Positions 24,519 to 33,752 of a stretch of 46,724 bases of DNA are shown here, piece after piece (position 1 is the first letter of the stretch; each line of letters begins with the position of its first letter). A program made the translations under genes and the position numbers. The DNA is taken from contig JAUCPZ010000010.1 in the NCBI GenBank assembly GCA_030372995.1, forward strand, positions 1 through 46,724, given 5' to 3'. The notes under the pieces are model-generated. The model did not search any database. It was given only the letters and a program-made list of their open reading frames with translations, and had not been told where the DNA came from. The DNA comes from Dehalococcoidia bacterium (GTDB lineage Bacteria; Chloroflexota; Dehalococcoidia; UBA2247; RBG-13-53-26).

Positions 24519-25640
24519 CTACCGCCGCCCCCTTTTCAGTGACAGGACGGCTGCAGCCAGGAATGCGGCGGCAAATCCGCACAGTGCCACGATGTCTATC
24601 CAGATGCCACCAATCCCCCAGCCTCTCAGCATTACGGAACGGATAGCGTCTACGGCGTAGGACGGGGGTATGGCGTAGGACAGTGGTCTCAGCCATTGCG
24701 GTATCGCTTCGACGGGCCAGAAGATGCCCGCCAGCAGGAAGGTGGGCAGGATGATGAGCGGAAAGAACTGGATGGCCTGGGCCTCTCTCTTCGCTAGGCT
24801 GGAGAGCAGGATGCCGAGACTCAGGCTGACGACCGCCAGTAAGGCGATGACGACAAAAGCCAGCACAATGTTCCCTACGATCATGATGTGGAATGCCGCC
24901 ACTCCAATTACCAGAAGCACGATCGTCTGCAGCATGCCGATGATGCTGAAGGCGATGGCATATCCCAACACGAGCTCGCTCTCTCTCAGCGGTGTAGACT
25001 GTAGCCTCTCCAAGTTGCCGGTGGTTCGTTCTCCTACGAACGAGATGAGGGTCAGTAGAGTAGTCAGCAGGAAGACCGCAAAGGCCATGACCCCGGGGAC
25101 GAAGAAATCCGCAAACTTGGCGCCTTTCCCATAGATCGCATCCTCGGCATCCACGCTCATCGGTAGATCCTGTCCCGCTTGCTGCGCGGTCTTCAACACC
25201 GCTTCACTAACGCACTTAGTTATCGCGTTGGCCACGTTGAAGTTGCTCTTGTCCGCTCTCACCCGGATTGTGGTGTCCCCCGGATAGGACGGATTTGCCC
25301 TCTTCATGAGTAGACTCTCCGTGAAGCCTTCGGGGAAAATGATTGCGGCATAGGCGTCGCCGTTCTTGACCCGTCGGACCGCTTCCTCAACATCGTTCAA
25401 GTACGTGATATTGAGCACTTCCTCATCGAGATTCGAGATGACAGCCTGTGAAACCGATATGGTGGCGTTGTCCTGGTTGACCACCACTGCGTTCACATCT
25501 TTCACGTCGCCACTGAACGCTAGGCCAAAGACGCACATGGCCACGGCTGGTGCTAGGAACATCAGTGCCACGGTGCGCCGGTCGTGCCTCAGGCCGCTGA
25601 AGATCCTTCTCGTAATGGCCAGAGCCCTGTGGATGTTCAT
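24519..25640 (-). CDS. ABC-2 type permease (drug/efflux exporter)
   Basis: A 373-residue permease of the ABC-2 class with the YhgE/YbhR-like layout. One N-terminal membrane helix (~27-46) precedes a large external domain (~50-175) that includes AVVVNQDNATIS and GDAYAAIIFPEGF. Five or six helices follow (from about residue 180), with FVGERTTGNLERLQSTPLRESELVLGY as the cytoplasmic coupling segment. Such permeases pair with an ABC ATPase to export drugs or lipids. The start at 25640 overlaps the ATPase stop by one base. The frame is open further upstream but overlaps the ATPase. Confidence 0.9.
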   Translation of the reverse strand: MNIHRALAITRRIFSGLRHDRRTVALMFLAPAVAMCVFGLAFSGDVKDVNAVVVNQDNATISVSQAVISNLDEEVLNITYLNDVEEAVRRVKNGDAYAAIIFPEGFTESLLMKRANPSYPGDTTIRVRADKSNFNVANAITKCVSEAVLKTAQQAGQDLPMSVDAEDAIYGKGAKFADFFVPGVMAFAVFLLTTLLTLISFVGERTTGNLERLQSTPLRESELVLGYAIAFSIIGMLQTIVLLVIGVAAFHIMIVGNIVLAFVVIALLAVVSLSLGILLSSLAKREAQAIQFFPLIILPTFLLAGIFWPVEAIPQWLRPLSYAIPPSYAVDAIRSVMLRGWGIGGIWIDIVALCGFAAAFLAAAVLSLKRGRR

Positions 25641-26377
25641 CAGCCGGCCTCCTCTCTCTTTGCCAGCGCCAAGAATGCCTCCTCGAGATTCACAGCCCCG
25701 GCCGACTTGATTACGTCGGCTGGGGTGCCCTCGGCCAGCAGTTGCCCCTGCCTCAGCAGCGCTATCCGGTCGCAATGCTGGGCCTCGTCCATGTAGTGCG
25801 TGGTCAGTACTATGGTTACCCCCTTTCTTCTCAGGACATCGAAGTATTCCCAGAACGAGGCCCTCAGTTCCGGATCCACGCCCACGGTAGGCTCATCGAG
25901 GAAGAGCAGCCTGGGCTCGTGTATCATGCTGCAGGCCAGCGAGACGCGGTGCTTCATGCCTCCGCTGAGGTTTGACGCCAGCGAATCCCTCCACTTCTCC
26001 AGAGCCACGAACTCGAGCAACTCCTTCTCCCTTTCGGCGATTCGGCTTCTCGACAGGCCAAAGAGCTCCCCGTAGAGCGTCAGGTTGCCGTGCACCGTCA
26101 GGTCTAGGTAAAGAGCGGTCTCCTGGGGCATGTATCCTATCTCGGGCAGAACGCTCCGATCGGGAACTCTTCTGCCGAGGACGTACCCTTCACCGCTGCT
26201 GGCCTTGAGCAGGCCGCACAGTATCTTGATGGCGGTGGTCTTCCCCGCGCCGTTGGGACCCAGCAGGCCGTAGATCGCTCCCTTCTCGATGTTCAAGCTC
26301 AGGCCGTTGAGCGCCGTGAACGCCCCAAACCTCTTTGTGAGCCCTTTCATCTCGACGGCAAGAGACTGCATCTCCAT
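25640..26377 (-). CDS. ABC transporter ATP-binding protein
   Basis: A 245-residue ATPase. Walker A GPNGAGKTT near residues 38-46, Q-loop YMPQETALY, signature NLSGGMKHRVSLA, Walker B LLFLDEPTVGVDPELR and the H-loop LTTHYMDEAQ. It powers the permease encoded next. It starts at 26377 directly after the TetR stop, with GAGGTGAT upstream; an upstream in-frame start would overlap the TetR gene by more than 50 bases. Gene order tetR-ATPase-permease is typical of a self-regulated efflux unit. Confidence 0.93.
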   Translation of the reverse strand: MEMQSLAVEMKGLTKRFGAFTALNGLSLNIEKGAIYGLLGPNGAGKTTAIKILCGLLKASSGEGYVLGRRVPDRSVLPEIGYMPQETALYLDLTVHGNLTLYGELFGLSRSRIAEREKELLEFVALEKWRDSLASNLSGGMKHRVSLACSMIHEPRLLFLDEPTVGVDPELRASFWEYFDVLRRKGVTIVLTTHYMDEAQHCDRIALLRQGQLLAEGTPADVIKSAGAVNLEEAFLALAKREEAG

Positions 26378-26378
26378 A

Positions 26379-27038
26379 TCACCTCTTTTCCCCCTCGGTG
26401 CTCTGGGACGAGCCGTTCCCTCTTCTGCCAAGGCCCGTCAGCACGAAGTCCGCCAGTTCTGACGCCAGTTCATCTCGGGGAATCGCCCGGCAGGGGCTTG
26501 ACTCTCCTTCGATCATGGCCAGCACAGCGAAGCCGATGGCCATGCCTGCCAGCGCGCGCGCTGTGACGCTGGGATTCATGGGTCGGAAGGCGCCGGCCTC
26601 CGTTCTCGACCTCAGCCGTTGCTCGGCCTTCATCATTGCGGGCTGAACGACCTCTTGTGCCCATTTCCGCCGGAGGTCGTGGTCACGGTATGCCTCGAAA
26701 AGCATGAAGAGGAACTTATCGGCGTTTTGAGTGAGTAGAGTCAGCCGCTCTTCGATCAGCGAGCTGAAGAATTTCTTGTCATCGACCTCAGTTGGCTGTT
26801 CCATGAGCTGTAGGAAGGGCTCACTAAGAACTCGGCTGGCCAGAATGGACACCAGGACCTCCCGCTTGCTGGGGTAGTAGTTGTAGATAGTGCCCACTGC
26901 TATGCCGGCCTCACGGGCGATGTCAGAGATGGTAGCCTCACCGTATCCCTTCGTGGAGAAGACAGCCAGTGCGGCATCGAGTATTTGCCTCCTGCGTCGC
27001 TCTGTGATCAGTTCCTTCCTCTCGCTTCGAGTCGCCAC
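26379..27038 (-). CDS. TetR-family repressor of the ABC exporter
   Basis: A 219-residue regulator. The helix-turn-helix is at about residues 15-62: RRQILDAALAVFSTKGYGEATISDIAREAGIAVGTIYNYYPSKREVL. The C-terminal half is helical and binds a ligand. The start is placed at GTG 27038, preceded by AAGGGG at a good distance. The in-frame ATG at 27074 lies upstream of the expected transcription start and overlaps the operator, so it would not be translated from this promoter; it would give 231 residues. Confidence 0.9.
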   Translation of the reverse strand: MATRSERKELITERRRRQILDAALAVFSTKGYGEATISDIAREAGIAVGTIYNYYPSKREVLVSILASRVLSEPFLQLMEQPTEVDDKKFFSSLIEERLTLLTQNADKFLFMLFEAYRDHDLRRKWAQEVVQPAMMKAEQRLRSRTEAGAFRPMNPSVTARALAGMAIGFAVLAMIEGESSPCRAIPRDELASELADFVLTGLGRRGNGSSQSTEGEKR

Positions 27039-27055
27039 CTCTGATTCCCCTTGTA

Positions 27056-27073
27056 TGAATGAACGTTCACTCA
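27056..27073. promoter_or_regulatory. TetR-type operator
   Basis: TGAATGAACGTTCACTCA is an 18-bp palindrome with one mismatch, centred on TGAACGTTCA. It spans the predicted start point of the tetR-ABC transcript. Its form is typical of TetR autoregulatory sites. Confidence 0.75.
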
Positions 27074-27075
27074 TT

Positions 27076-27104
27076 ACTTTACATGGCGATCACAGTCTTG
27101 TCAA
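27076..27104 (-). promoter_or_regulatory. Promoter of the tetR-ABC operon
   Basis: Minus strand: TTGACA (27104-27099), 17-base spacer, TAAAGT (27081-27076). The operator follows immediately, so bound repressor would block initiation. Confidence 0.7.
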
Positions 27105-27350
27105 TGCCCTCGTGTCGTGGCCGGCCGCCAGCAGGGCGCCTCCTCAAGAGCACCGTTCCGGTCGGAGTCGGCTGGCAGGAAGAGTCCCGCGCTCTTCTCA
27201 AGATGAACGGTGAGGGCTGGCGCGACTAAAGGGATGCAAACGAAGGCTGCAACAGGTCTCAAGATCGTGAGGCAAGAGCTGACACGGGCTGCCGACTGGG
27301 GAAGGATGGCATCCCTACTGCGTCAAATGAGACTGTGGCTGAAAGGCATC

Positions 27351-27379
27351 TTGACTTCGCCTTTGGCGGAGCCTAACAT
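27351..27379 (+). promoter_or_regulatory. Promoter of the PlsY-like / glycosyltransferase pair
   Basis: TTGACT (27351-27356), 17-base spacer, TAACAT (27374-27379). The leader to the ATG at 27427 is about 40 bases. The rest of the 27105-27350 gap shows no gene. Confidence 0.65.
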
Positions 27380-27426
27380 TTACCTCGGAAGCCGAGGCAT
27401 GGTCTGGAGGTGTTGAGGAGGGCAGT

Positions 27427-28059
27427 ATGCATACGGTGCTGTTGGTCGGCGCCATAATCATAATTGGCTACCTCGTCGGCAGTATCCCTACTGCCAACAT
27501 CATGATGCACCTGTTTGCCAAGAAGGACCTGCGGCATGTAGGCACAGGGAACGTGACCTCTACCGCAGTCATGATTCATGCCGGCAAACTGCCCGGGATT
27601 CTGTCTCTAGCCGGGGAAATACTGAAGACGTTCCTCTGTCTGGCTGTGGCTGGCCTGCTGGTAGGTGAGTTGTGGGCGTACCTGTTGATCATGGTAGCGG
27701 CCTCCGTGGGGCAGATCTGGAGCGTGTGGCTCGGGTGGGCCGGAGGGCAGGCTCAGACGATCTTCGTCACCGGGTTTATGGTCCTGTGCCCCGTGGCAAT
27801 GGCCCTGGCGGGATTGACGTTCGGGCTGAGTCTTCTCATAACGAAGCGCTTCTACCTGAGCAATACCATCTTCCACCTTGCTGCACCACCGTGCCTGCTG
27901 CTGGCCTGGTTCTTCAATCCCCTGCCTCTCGGCCTCGGCTATCTGTCCTGGGGATACGCGCTGACCTGTGCTGTGCTCTGCGCCATCTTCCTCTTGAGAC
28001 ACCAGCCCGACACGGATGACGTGGTCCAGACTGAAGCCTGGGGAGGCTACAGCCGCTAG
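27427..28059 (+). CDS. Divergent PlsY-like membrane protein
   Basis: A 210-residue protein with about six membrane helices. GYLVGSIPTANIMMHLFAKKDLRHVGTGNVTSTAVM matches the first conserved region of PlsY (acyl-phosphate:glycerol-3-phosphate acyltransferase), which normally reads GSIPxA...GSGNxGATN. The third region, usually HxFPVFLxFKGGKGVAT, reads GQIWSVWLGWAGGQAQTIF here: the Lys of GGKG and the preceding His are missing. It may have changed substrate or lost activity. A GAGGAGG ribosome site is present. A glycosyltransferase follows 11 bp downstream. Confidence 0.7.
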   Translation: MHTVLLVGAIIIIGYLVGSIPTANIMMHLFAKKDLRHVGTGNVTSTAVMIHAGKLPGILSLAGEILKTFLCLAVAGLLVGELWAYLLIMVAASVGQIWSVWLGWAGGQAQTIFVTGFMVLCPVAMALAGLTFGLSLLITKRFYLSNTIFHLAAPPCLLLAWFFNPLPLGLGYLSWGYALTCAVLCAIFLLRHQPDTDDVVQTEAWGGYSR

Positions 28060-28070
28060 AAGCTGGAGCC

Positions 28071-29231
28071 ATGTGGCACATCTATCTGGGAGCGGTCACT
28101 TTAGGGCTCTCGGTACTTTTGGTCAACCTGCTCTTGAATCTGAGAGCCCTCCACAAGCTGGGGTCCGAAAAAGGCAAGCTGCCTGCTGACCCTCCGCTCA
28201 TCTCGGTCTTGATTCCCGCCAGGAACGAAGAAGAGGACATCGTCCCGTGTCTGGAGTCCCTGACGAAGCAGGACTATCCCGCATATGAGATCCTGGTGCT
28301 CGATGACAATTCAACAGACAAGACGGCCGAGAGGGTGGCCGAGATTGCTGCCAAAGACCCTCGTGTCAGGCTGCTGCGAGGCAAGCCGCTGCCGCAGGGA
28401 TGGGCGGGGAAACCATATGCCTGTCATCAGCTAGCGGCCGAGGCCAAAGGCTCGTGGCTCCTCTTCACCGATGCTGATACTGTTCATGCGCCAGGTATGC
28501 TCAGCAGCGCCATGGCCTATGCCCACGAACACAAGCTGTCGCTCATCTCCGGGCTGCCTCTTCAGAAGACGGTCTCCTTCAGCCAGAGGGTCGTCGTGCC
28601 TGCCATGTATTTCATCATCCTCTGCGGCATTCCGCTGTGGTGGGTGCAGGGGGCCCGGCGTCCCAGGCCGGGGCTGGTCATCGGCCAGTTCATCTTCGTG
28701 TCTGCTGCGGACTACCGCGAAGTGGGTGGGCACGAGGCTGTCCGGTCACGCATCCTGGAGGACATCTGGCTGGGATTCACGCTGGCACGGCACGGCAAGC
28801 GTCTGGGTGTTGTTGACTTGTCTGGGCTGGTCTCCTGCCGGATGTACGAGGGGGTGGGGGAGCTGTGGGAGGGGTTCGGGAAGTTCGCCTACTCCGTCGC
28901 TTCGCTCGGCACTTGGCTGTTCGTCCTGATAGCTTTGGGCGTTACAGGGCTGTTCATCACGCCATTTGTCCTCATAGCCTCACACCTCACTCCCTGGTTG
29001 CCCAACTTCGGCGACTGGTTTGCCATCATCGTGGCCCAGGTGGTGCTCATACTGGTGATGCGTGTCTTGGTGGACCGCCGCTTCAACTATAAGCGCCTCT
29101 ATTCGATATCGCTGCCGGCGGGAGTCCTGTTCCTGGTAGCCTCGGGGATCTGGGCGTGGAAGAAGCGCCACACCGGTGACGGCGTGTCATGGAAGGACCG
29201 CACTTACAAACCCAGCACCAGAATCCAGTAG
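28071..29231 (+). CDS. Family 2 glycosyltransferase, membrane-bound
   Basis: A 386-residue GT2 enzyme. An N-terminal membrane anchor (1-25) precedes the catalytic domain: ISVLIPARNEEEDIVPCLESL at ~43-63, DDNSTDKT, LPQGWAGKPYACHQLA, metal-binding FTDADT (DxD-type), and a late EDIWLGFTLARHG. Three or four helices close the protein. GWAGK plus FTDADT suggests a lipid acceptor, as in diaponeurosporenoate or hopanoid glycosyltransferases. With the PlsY-like neighbour, an envelope-lipid role is likely. The trpA stop is 15 bp away in convergent orientation, and no terminator is obvious in between. Confidence 0.82.
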   Translation: MWHIYLGAVTLGLSVLLVNLLLNLRALHKLGSEKGKLPADPPLISVLIPARNEEEDIVPCLESLTKQDYPAYEILVLDDNSTDKTAERVAEIAAKDPRVRLLRGKPLPQGWAGKPYACHQLAAEAKGSWLLFTDADTVHAPGMLSSAMAYAHEHKLSLISGLPLQKTVSFSQRVVVPAMYFIILCGIPLWWVQGARRPRPGLVIGQFIFVSAADYREVGGHEAVRSRILEDIWLGFTLARHGKRLGVVDLSGLVSCRMYEGVGELWEGFGKFAYSVASLGTWLFVLIALGVTGLFITPFVLIASHLTPWLPNFGDWFAIIVAQVVLILVMRVLVDRRFNYKRLYSISLPAGVLFLVASGIWAWKKRHTGDGVSWKDRTYKPSTRIQ

Positions 29232-29246
29232 AGCCGTTCTCGCCCT

Positions 29247-30020
29247 CTACTGATCGATAGCTGATCTCAACTCTCTGATGAAGCTCCGTAGGCTGGCCGT
29301 CGAGCCTTCTCCCACGAGGTTCACGATGCGGCTTCCGACGATGACTCCATCGGCGATGCGTGCTACTCGGCTGGCTTGCCTGGCGTTGGAGATGCCGAAT
29401 CCCACACAGAGCGGCAGTGTGGTGGCACTGCGCACCCTGGCAGTGAAGTCGGCCAGGCCGGCGGGCATTTCATCTCTGGCCCCCGTTACGCCGGCCACGG
29501 AGGCAAGGTAAAGGAAGCCCCGGGAATGTCTGGCAGCCAGCCTGATGCGCTCGTCTGTGCTGGTCGGAGCCACGATGTAGACGAGATCGAGGCCGTTCTT
29601 CTGGCAGAGCGCTTCGAGTTCCTGTCCCTCGTCAGGCGGGAGATCGGGAACGATCAGCCCGTCGATCCCCGCCTGGCTGCAGTCACGGCAAAACGAATCA
29701 TGCCCATACTTCAGGATGGGGTTGTAGTAGGTCATGAAGACTAGAGGGGTTTTGACCTTCTGCGCGAGTTGCCGGGCGACGTCGAGACATGTGGCGGGCG
29801 TGACTCCGTTCTGCAATGCCTGAAAGCTGGCCTTCTGAATGGTGACGCCATCGGCCAGCGGATCAGAGAACGGGATGCCCAGTTCTACCAGGTCGCCTCC
29901 GCTCTCGGCGAGGAGGGGGACCACCTCCAGGGTAGCCTCTATGCTGGGGTAGCCGACGGTGACGTAAGGTATAAGTGCCTTGCAGCTGGGCCGGCCAAAG
30001 GCATTCTGGGTGCGGCTCAC
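29247..30020 (-). CDS. trpA: Tryptophan synthase alpha subunit
   Basis: A 257-residue TIM-barrel enzyme that splits indole-3-glycerol phosphate into indole and glyceraldehyde-3-phosphate and passes indole to TrpB. The catalytic acids are seen in [15 protein letters not shown] (Glu, Asp), with [10 protein letters not shown] and the phosphate site [10 protein letters not shown] / VIVGSRIV. It is the last gene of the operon; its start overlaps the trpB stop by four bases (ATGA). Confidence 0.97.
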   Translation of the reverse strand: MSRTQNAFGRPSCKALIPYVTVGYPSIEATLEVVPLLAESGGDLVELGIPFSDPLADGVTIQKASFQALQNGVTPATCLDVARQLAQKVKTPLVFMTYYNPILKYGHDSFCRDCSQAGIDGLIVPDLPPDEGQELEALCQKNGLDLVYIVAPTSTDERIRLAARHSRGFLYLASVAGVTGARDEMPAGLADFTARVRSATTLPLCVGFGISNARQASRVARIADGVIVGSRIVNLVGEGSTASLRSFIRELRSAIDQ

Positions 30021-31216
30021 AGCTGGACCCCCCTGGCGCCAGCCACCACCCCGATGTCCTTGTCCCCCCTACCGGAGAGGCAAACCACGATCATCTGACC
30101 GCGGTTGAAGGACCCGGCAATCCTGCTTGCATGGTACACGGCATGGGCGGATTCGAGGGCTGGTATGATACCTTCCATACGCGACAGCAGCTCGAAACCG
30201 TCGAGAGCCTCCTCGTCGGTGACGGCTACGTAGCTGGCGCGCCCGCTGTCCTTCAGGTAGCCGTGTTCCGGTCCCACCCCGGGATAGTCCAGGCCTGCCG
30301 AGATGCTGTGAGTCTCCCGTATCTGGCCAGCGTCGTCCTGCAAGAGGTACGACTTGGAGCCGTGAAGAACACCGATGCGTCCTTCTACCAGAGATGCCGC
30401 GTGTTTGCCGGTAGCCAGTCCCCTGCCAGCGGCCTCGACTCCGATCAGCTTCACTTCCTTGTCAGCAAGAAAGGGATGGAACATTCCGATGGCGTTGCTT
30501 CCGCCGCCGACGCAGGCGACTACGCAGTCGGGCAATCGGCCACAGGTGTCGAGAGCCTGTTGTCTGGTCTCCCTGCCGATAACCGACTGGAAGTGGCGCA
30601 CCATCAGCGGATAAGGGTGCGGCCCGACCGCCGAGCCAAGGAGGTAGTAGGTGTCCCCGACGTTTGTCACCCAGTCACGGATCGCTTCGCTGACGGCCTC
30701 CTTCAGGGTCCTGCTGCCTGCGGTAACGGAGTTGATTTCCGCACCCATCAGCTTCATCCGGAAGACATTGAGCGACTGGCGGTGCATGTCTTCCTCTCCC
30801 ATGTACACGATGCACTCTAGTCCCATCATGGCGCATACGGCGGCGACGGCCACGCCGTGCTGCCCGGCGCCGGTCTCGGCGATGATGCGCTTCTTCCCCA
30901 TGCGCCTGGCTAGCAGCGCCTGTCCCAGCGCATTGTTGATCTTGTGTGCCCCGGTGTGGGCTAGGTCCTCCCGCTTGAGCAGGATTCGCGCGCCGCCGCA
31001 ATGCTCCGTGAGGCGTTCGGCGAAGTAGAGCGGAGTCGGTCTTCCTGAATAGCGCGCTGATAGTGAATCGAACTGGTTCTGGAACGCTGGGTCGTGGCAG
31101 GCCTCGCTGAAGGCGGCCTCCAGCTCATCCAGAGCCGGTATCAGCACCTCCGGCACGAATCGGCCCCCATAGGCTCCAAAATAGCCCCGGCCGTCAGGCA
31201 ATCTCTCACTGCTCAT
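30017..31216 (-). CDS. trpB: Tryptophan synthase beta subunit
   Basis: A 399-residue PLP enzyme that condenses indole with serine. It belongs to the TrpB1 form: [15 protein letters not shown] at the start, [13 protein letters not shown], the PLP lysine in [23 protein letters not shown] and the phosphate loop [12 protein letters not shown]. Length is normal. Four-base overlaps with aroF upstream and trpA downstream indicate translational coupling. Confidence 0.97.
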   Translation of the reverse strand: MSSERLPDGRGYFGAYGGRFVPEVLIPALDELEAAFSEACHDPAFQNQFDSLSARYSGRPTPLYFAERLTEHCGGARILLKREDLAHTGAHKINNALGQALLARRMGKKRIIAETGAGQHGVAVAAVCAMMGLECIVYMGEEDMHRQSLNVFRMKLMGAEINSVTAGSRTLKEAVSEAIRDWVTNVGDTYYLLGSAVGPHPYPLMVRHFQSVIGRETRQQALDTCGRLPDCVVACVGGGSNAIGMFHPFLADKEVKLIGVEAAGRGLATGKHAASLVEGRIGVLHGSKSYLLQDDAGQIRETHSISAGLDYPGVGPEHGYLKDSGRASYVAVTDEEALDGFELLSRMEGIIPALESAHAVYHASRIAGSFNRGQMIVVCLSGRGDKDIGVVAGARGVQL

Positions 31217-32226
31217 TTCTCTCGCTCCGCAAGACGGTTCATGGCTCGCACGTCCTTCATCAATTCCGCGAATTGGCTTGGATACAACGACTGCCGGCCG
31301 TCGGACAGCGCATGCACCGGGTCATTGTGGACTTCTACCAGAAGGCCGTCGGCACCGACGGCGATAGCTCCTCTGGAAAGGGCGATGACATACTCCCGGC
31401 GTCCGGCTGCATGGCTCGGGTCGACAACCACTGGCAGATGACTGACCTCTTTGATCGAGGGTATGGCGCTCAGGTCCAGGGTGTTGCGCGTGTTGTCAGA
31501 GAACGTCCGAATCCCGCGCTCGCACAGGATGACATTAGGATTACCTTCAGAGGCGATGTATTCTGCTGACATAAGCAGTTCTTCGATAGTGGCGGCGAAG
31601 CCCCTCTTCAGCAGGATCGGCTTGCGGCAAAGTCCGGCGCGGCGGAGAAGGGAGTAGTTCTGCATGTTCCTGGCCCCGATCTGTATGATGTCGGCGTACT
31701 CCTCCACCATCTCGATATTGTCGTGGTCCGTAGCTTCGGTGACCACAGGGAGGCCAGTCTCTTCGCGGACCCTCTTCAGCATCTTGAGTCCTTCCTCGCC
31801 AAGTCCTTGGAATGTGTAGGGCGATGATCTGGGCTTGAAGGCGCCGCCTCGGAACACCTGCGCTCCGTACCTCTTCACCATTCGGGCTATGGCCAGAGTC
31901 TGTTTTTCGCTCTCCACGGCACATGGGCCAGCCATGACTACCGGTTTCCCGGCACCGATGACAACCCGGCCGATGGCTATCACCGTGGGCTGTGGATGCG
32001 TCTCCCGGCTCACCAGTTTGTAAGGTTTGGTGACCCGGATCGTCTCCTTCACACCATCGAGCGACAGCAGGCGGGAATCGTCTACCTCGCGCTGGTTGCC
32101 CACAATGCACACGGCTGTCCGCTGGGCGCCTGGTACAGGCAATCCGCGGTAGCCCAGGCGTTCGATCTCGCGGATCACAGCTCTCACCTGAGCTTCAGTA
32201 GCATCGTTCTTCATTATCACCAACAT
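31213..32226 (-). CDS. aroF: 3-deoxy-7-phosphoheptulonate (DAHP) synthase, type I-beta
   Basis: A 337-residue enzyme that joins PEP and erythrose-4-phosphate, the first committed step of the shikimate pathway. An N-terminal ferredoxin-like regulatory domain (~1-70, [22 protein letters not shown]) precedes the barrel, as in Thermotoga-type enzymes. Catalytic-core motifs: [42 protein letters not shown] and [16 protein letters not shown] lies upstream of the start. Its presence inside the trp operon ties the supply of aromatic precursor to tryptophan demand. The 95-bp gap from trpF is the only sizeable break in the operon. Confidence 0.96.
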   Translation of the reverse strand: MLVIMKNDATEAQVRAVIREIERLGYRGLPVPGAQRTAVCIVGNQREVDDSRLLSLDGVKETIRVTKPYKLVSRETHPQPTVIAIGRVVIGAGKPVVMAGPCAVESEKQTLAIARMVKRYGAQVFRGGAFKPRSSPYTFQGLGEEGLKMLKRVREETGLPVVTEATDHDNIEMVEEYADIIQIGARNMQNYSLLRRAGLCRKPILLKRGFAATIEELLMSAEYIASEGNPNVILCERGIRTFSDNTRNTLDLSAIPSIKEVSHLPVVVDPSHAAGRREYVIALSRGAIAVGADGLLVEVHNDPVHALSDGRQSLYPSQFAELMKDVRAMNRLAEREK

Positions 32227-32321
32227 GGCTTGCCTCCTCGGTGAAGTGCGGCTTTCGCGGCGTCACACGCAGGTGAGACTGCTTCTGCCTCAGACTTGAG
32301 GTCTTGAGAAGCGCCCGCAAC

Positions 32322-32972
32322 TCACAGCTTCACTGACCTCGCTGCCTCTATGAATGCTCTTATCTTCTGCGCATCCTTTCTTCCATTGATTTCTACGCCC
32401 GTAGAGACATCGATTCCCCACGGCCGAACGTCCCGCACCACCCCGGCGACGTTCTCCGGGTTCAGGCCTCCGGCAACCATCACCGGGCAAGCTGCGGCGA
32501 CCTCCCTGGCCAGCTGCCAGTCGAACGGCTGGCCGGTCCCTCCGAAGACTCCTTGCACCTGTGTATCCAGCATTAGTATGCTCCCCCGTTTCCGAAGGAA
32601 GCCCCGTCCCCTCCTGAATTCGGCGATGATCGCGGCGGCGGGCTCTCTGCCGGAAACATGCAGGACCTTGATCACTGGTCTCTTGATGTCCCGGCAATAT
32701 TCCCATTCTTCGCCGCCGCTCAATTGCACTTGATCCAGATGGCACTGTTCCGCCAGATCATTCACCTCGCTGGCAGGTTGATTGGCAAAGACGCCGACCA
32801 CTACAGGGGGTGACTTGAGCGCATGCACGGCTTGGGAGATCTGCGAAGCTTCTTCAGAGGATACCCGCCGGCGGCTGGGGGCAAACACCAAGCCAACGAA
32901 ATCGGCCCCGGCCGAGGCTGCTGCCAGCGCGTCCTCAATGCGCATTAGCCCGCAGATCTTGATCTTGATCAC
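32322..32972 (-). CDS. trpF: Phosphoribosylanthranilate isomerase
   Basis: A 216-residue barrel enzyme that performs the Amadori rearrangement of phosphoribosylanthranilate. [13 protein letters not shown] carries the catalytic Cys; [40 protein letters not shown] (catalytic Asp) and [11 protein letters not shown] / GIDVSTGVE follow in order. It overlaps trpC by four bases. Confidence 0.96.
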   Translation of the reverse strand: MIKIKICGLMRIEDALAAASAGADFVGLVFAPSRRRVSSEEASQISQAVHALKSPPVVVGVFANQPASEVNDLAEQCHLDQVQLSGGEEWEYCRDIKRPVIKVLHVSGREPAAAIIAEFRRGRGFLRKRGSILMLDTQVQGVFGGTGQPFDWQLAREVAAACPVMVAGGLNPENVAGVVRDVRPWGIDVSTGVEINGRKDAQKIRAFIEAARSVKL

Positions 32973-33745
32973 AGCAGTTCCTTCATCTTCGCGGCGATAT
33001 CTGGTGCCACCATCAGCGCCTCGCCAACGAGGACAGCATCGACTCTCAAGTGCCGCATCAATTCCACATCGGCCCGGCCCCTGACACCGCTTTCACTCAC
33101 CACGACACGGTCGGGCGGTATGAAGGCGCGCAGCCGCTTTGTAGTATTGAGGTCGACGTCAAGCGTGTCCAGGTTGCGGTTATTGATGCCGATAATGCGT
33201 GCCTCTGTCTTCAGGGCTACAGACAGTTCCGCCTCGTTGTGCACCTCCACGAGGCATTGCAGGCCGAGCTGGTGACTGAGGAAGAGCAGCTCTCTCAGGC
33301 TGTCCAGCGTCAGGATGGCCACGATGAGCAACACAGCATCTGCACCGTAGGCCCGGGATTCGTAGATGTGGTAGGGATCAAAGAGGAAGTCCTTTCGCAA
33401 GAGCGGAACCCTGTTCTCTCTAAGCGCATCATGAACCGCTTTCAAATCATGGAGGCTCCCCGCAAAGTACTTCATCTCCGTCAGGACGGAAATGGCTGAA
33501 GCGCCGCTGAGGGCATACGTCTTAGCTATCTCCACGGGGTCAGAGTACAGCCTTATGGCGCCCTTCGAAGGCGAGGCCCGTTTCACCTCGGCGATGAGGC
33601 GCACGCGGTCGCCCTGCATGGCGGCGGCGAAGTCCAGGGTGGGCGGCAGCTCGTGGATCATCCGGCGGAGTTCCGCCAGAGGCAGGCTGCTCTGTCTATT
33701 CTTCAACTCTTCCCGGCTATGGGCTACGATCTCGTCCAGAATCAT
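32969..33745 (-). CDS. trpC: Indole-3-glycerol-phosphate synthase
   Basis: A 258-residue enzyme that closes the indole ring. It starts [17 protein letters not shown]. Catalytic motifs: [55 protein letters not shown] and VVSESGVRG. The start at 33745 has AGGTG four bases upstream and lies 7 bp after trpD; the open frame runs on into trpD but is not coding there. Confidence 0.96.
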   Translation of the reverse strand: MILDEIVAHSREELKNRQSSLPLAELRRMIHELPPTLDFAAAMQGDRVRLIAEVKRASPSKGAIRLYSDPVEIAKTYALSGASAISVLTEMKYFAGSLHDLKAVHDALRENRVPLLRKDFLFDPYHIYESRAYGADAVLLIVAILTLDSLRELLFLSHQLGLQCLVEVHNEAELSVALKTEARIIGINNRNLDTLDVDLNTTKRLRAFIPPDRVVVSESGVRGRADVELMRHLRVDAVLVGEALMVAPDIAAKMKELL

Positions 33746-33752
33746 CTTGCAC

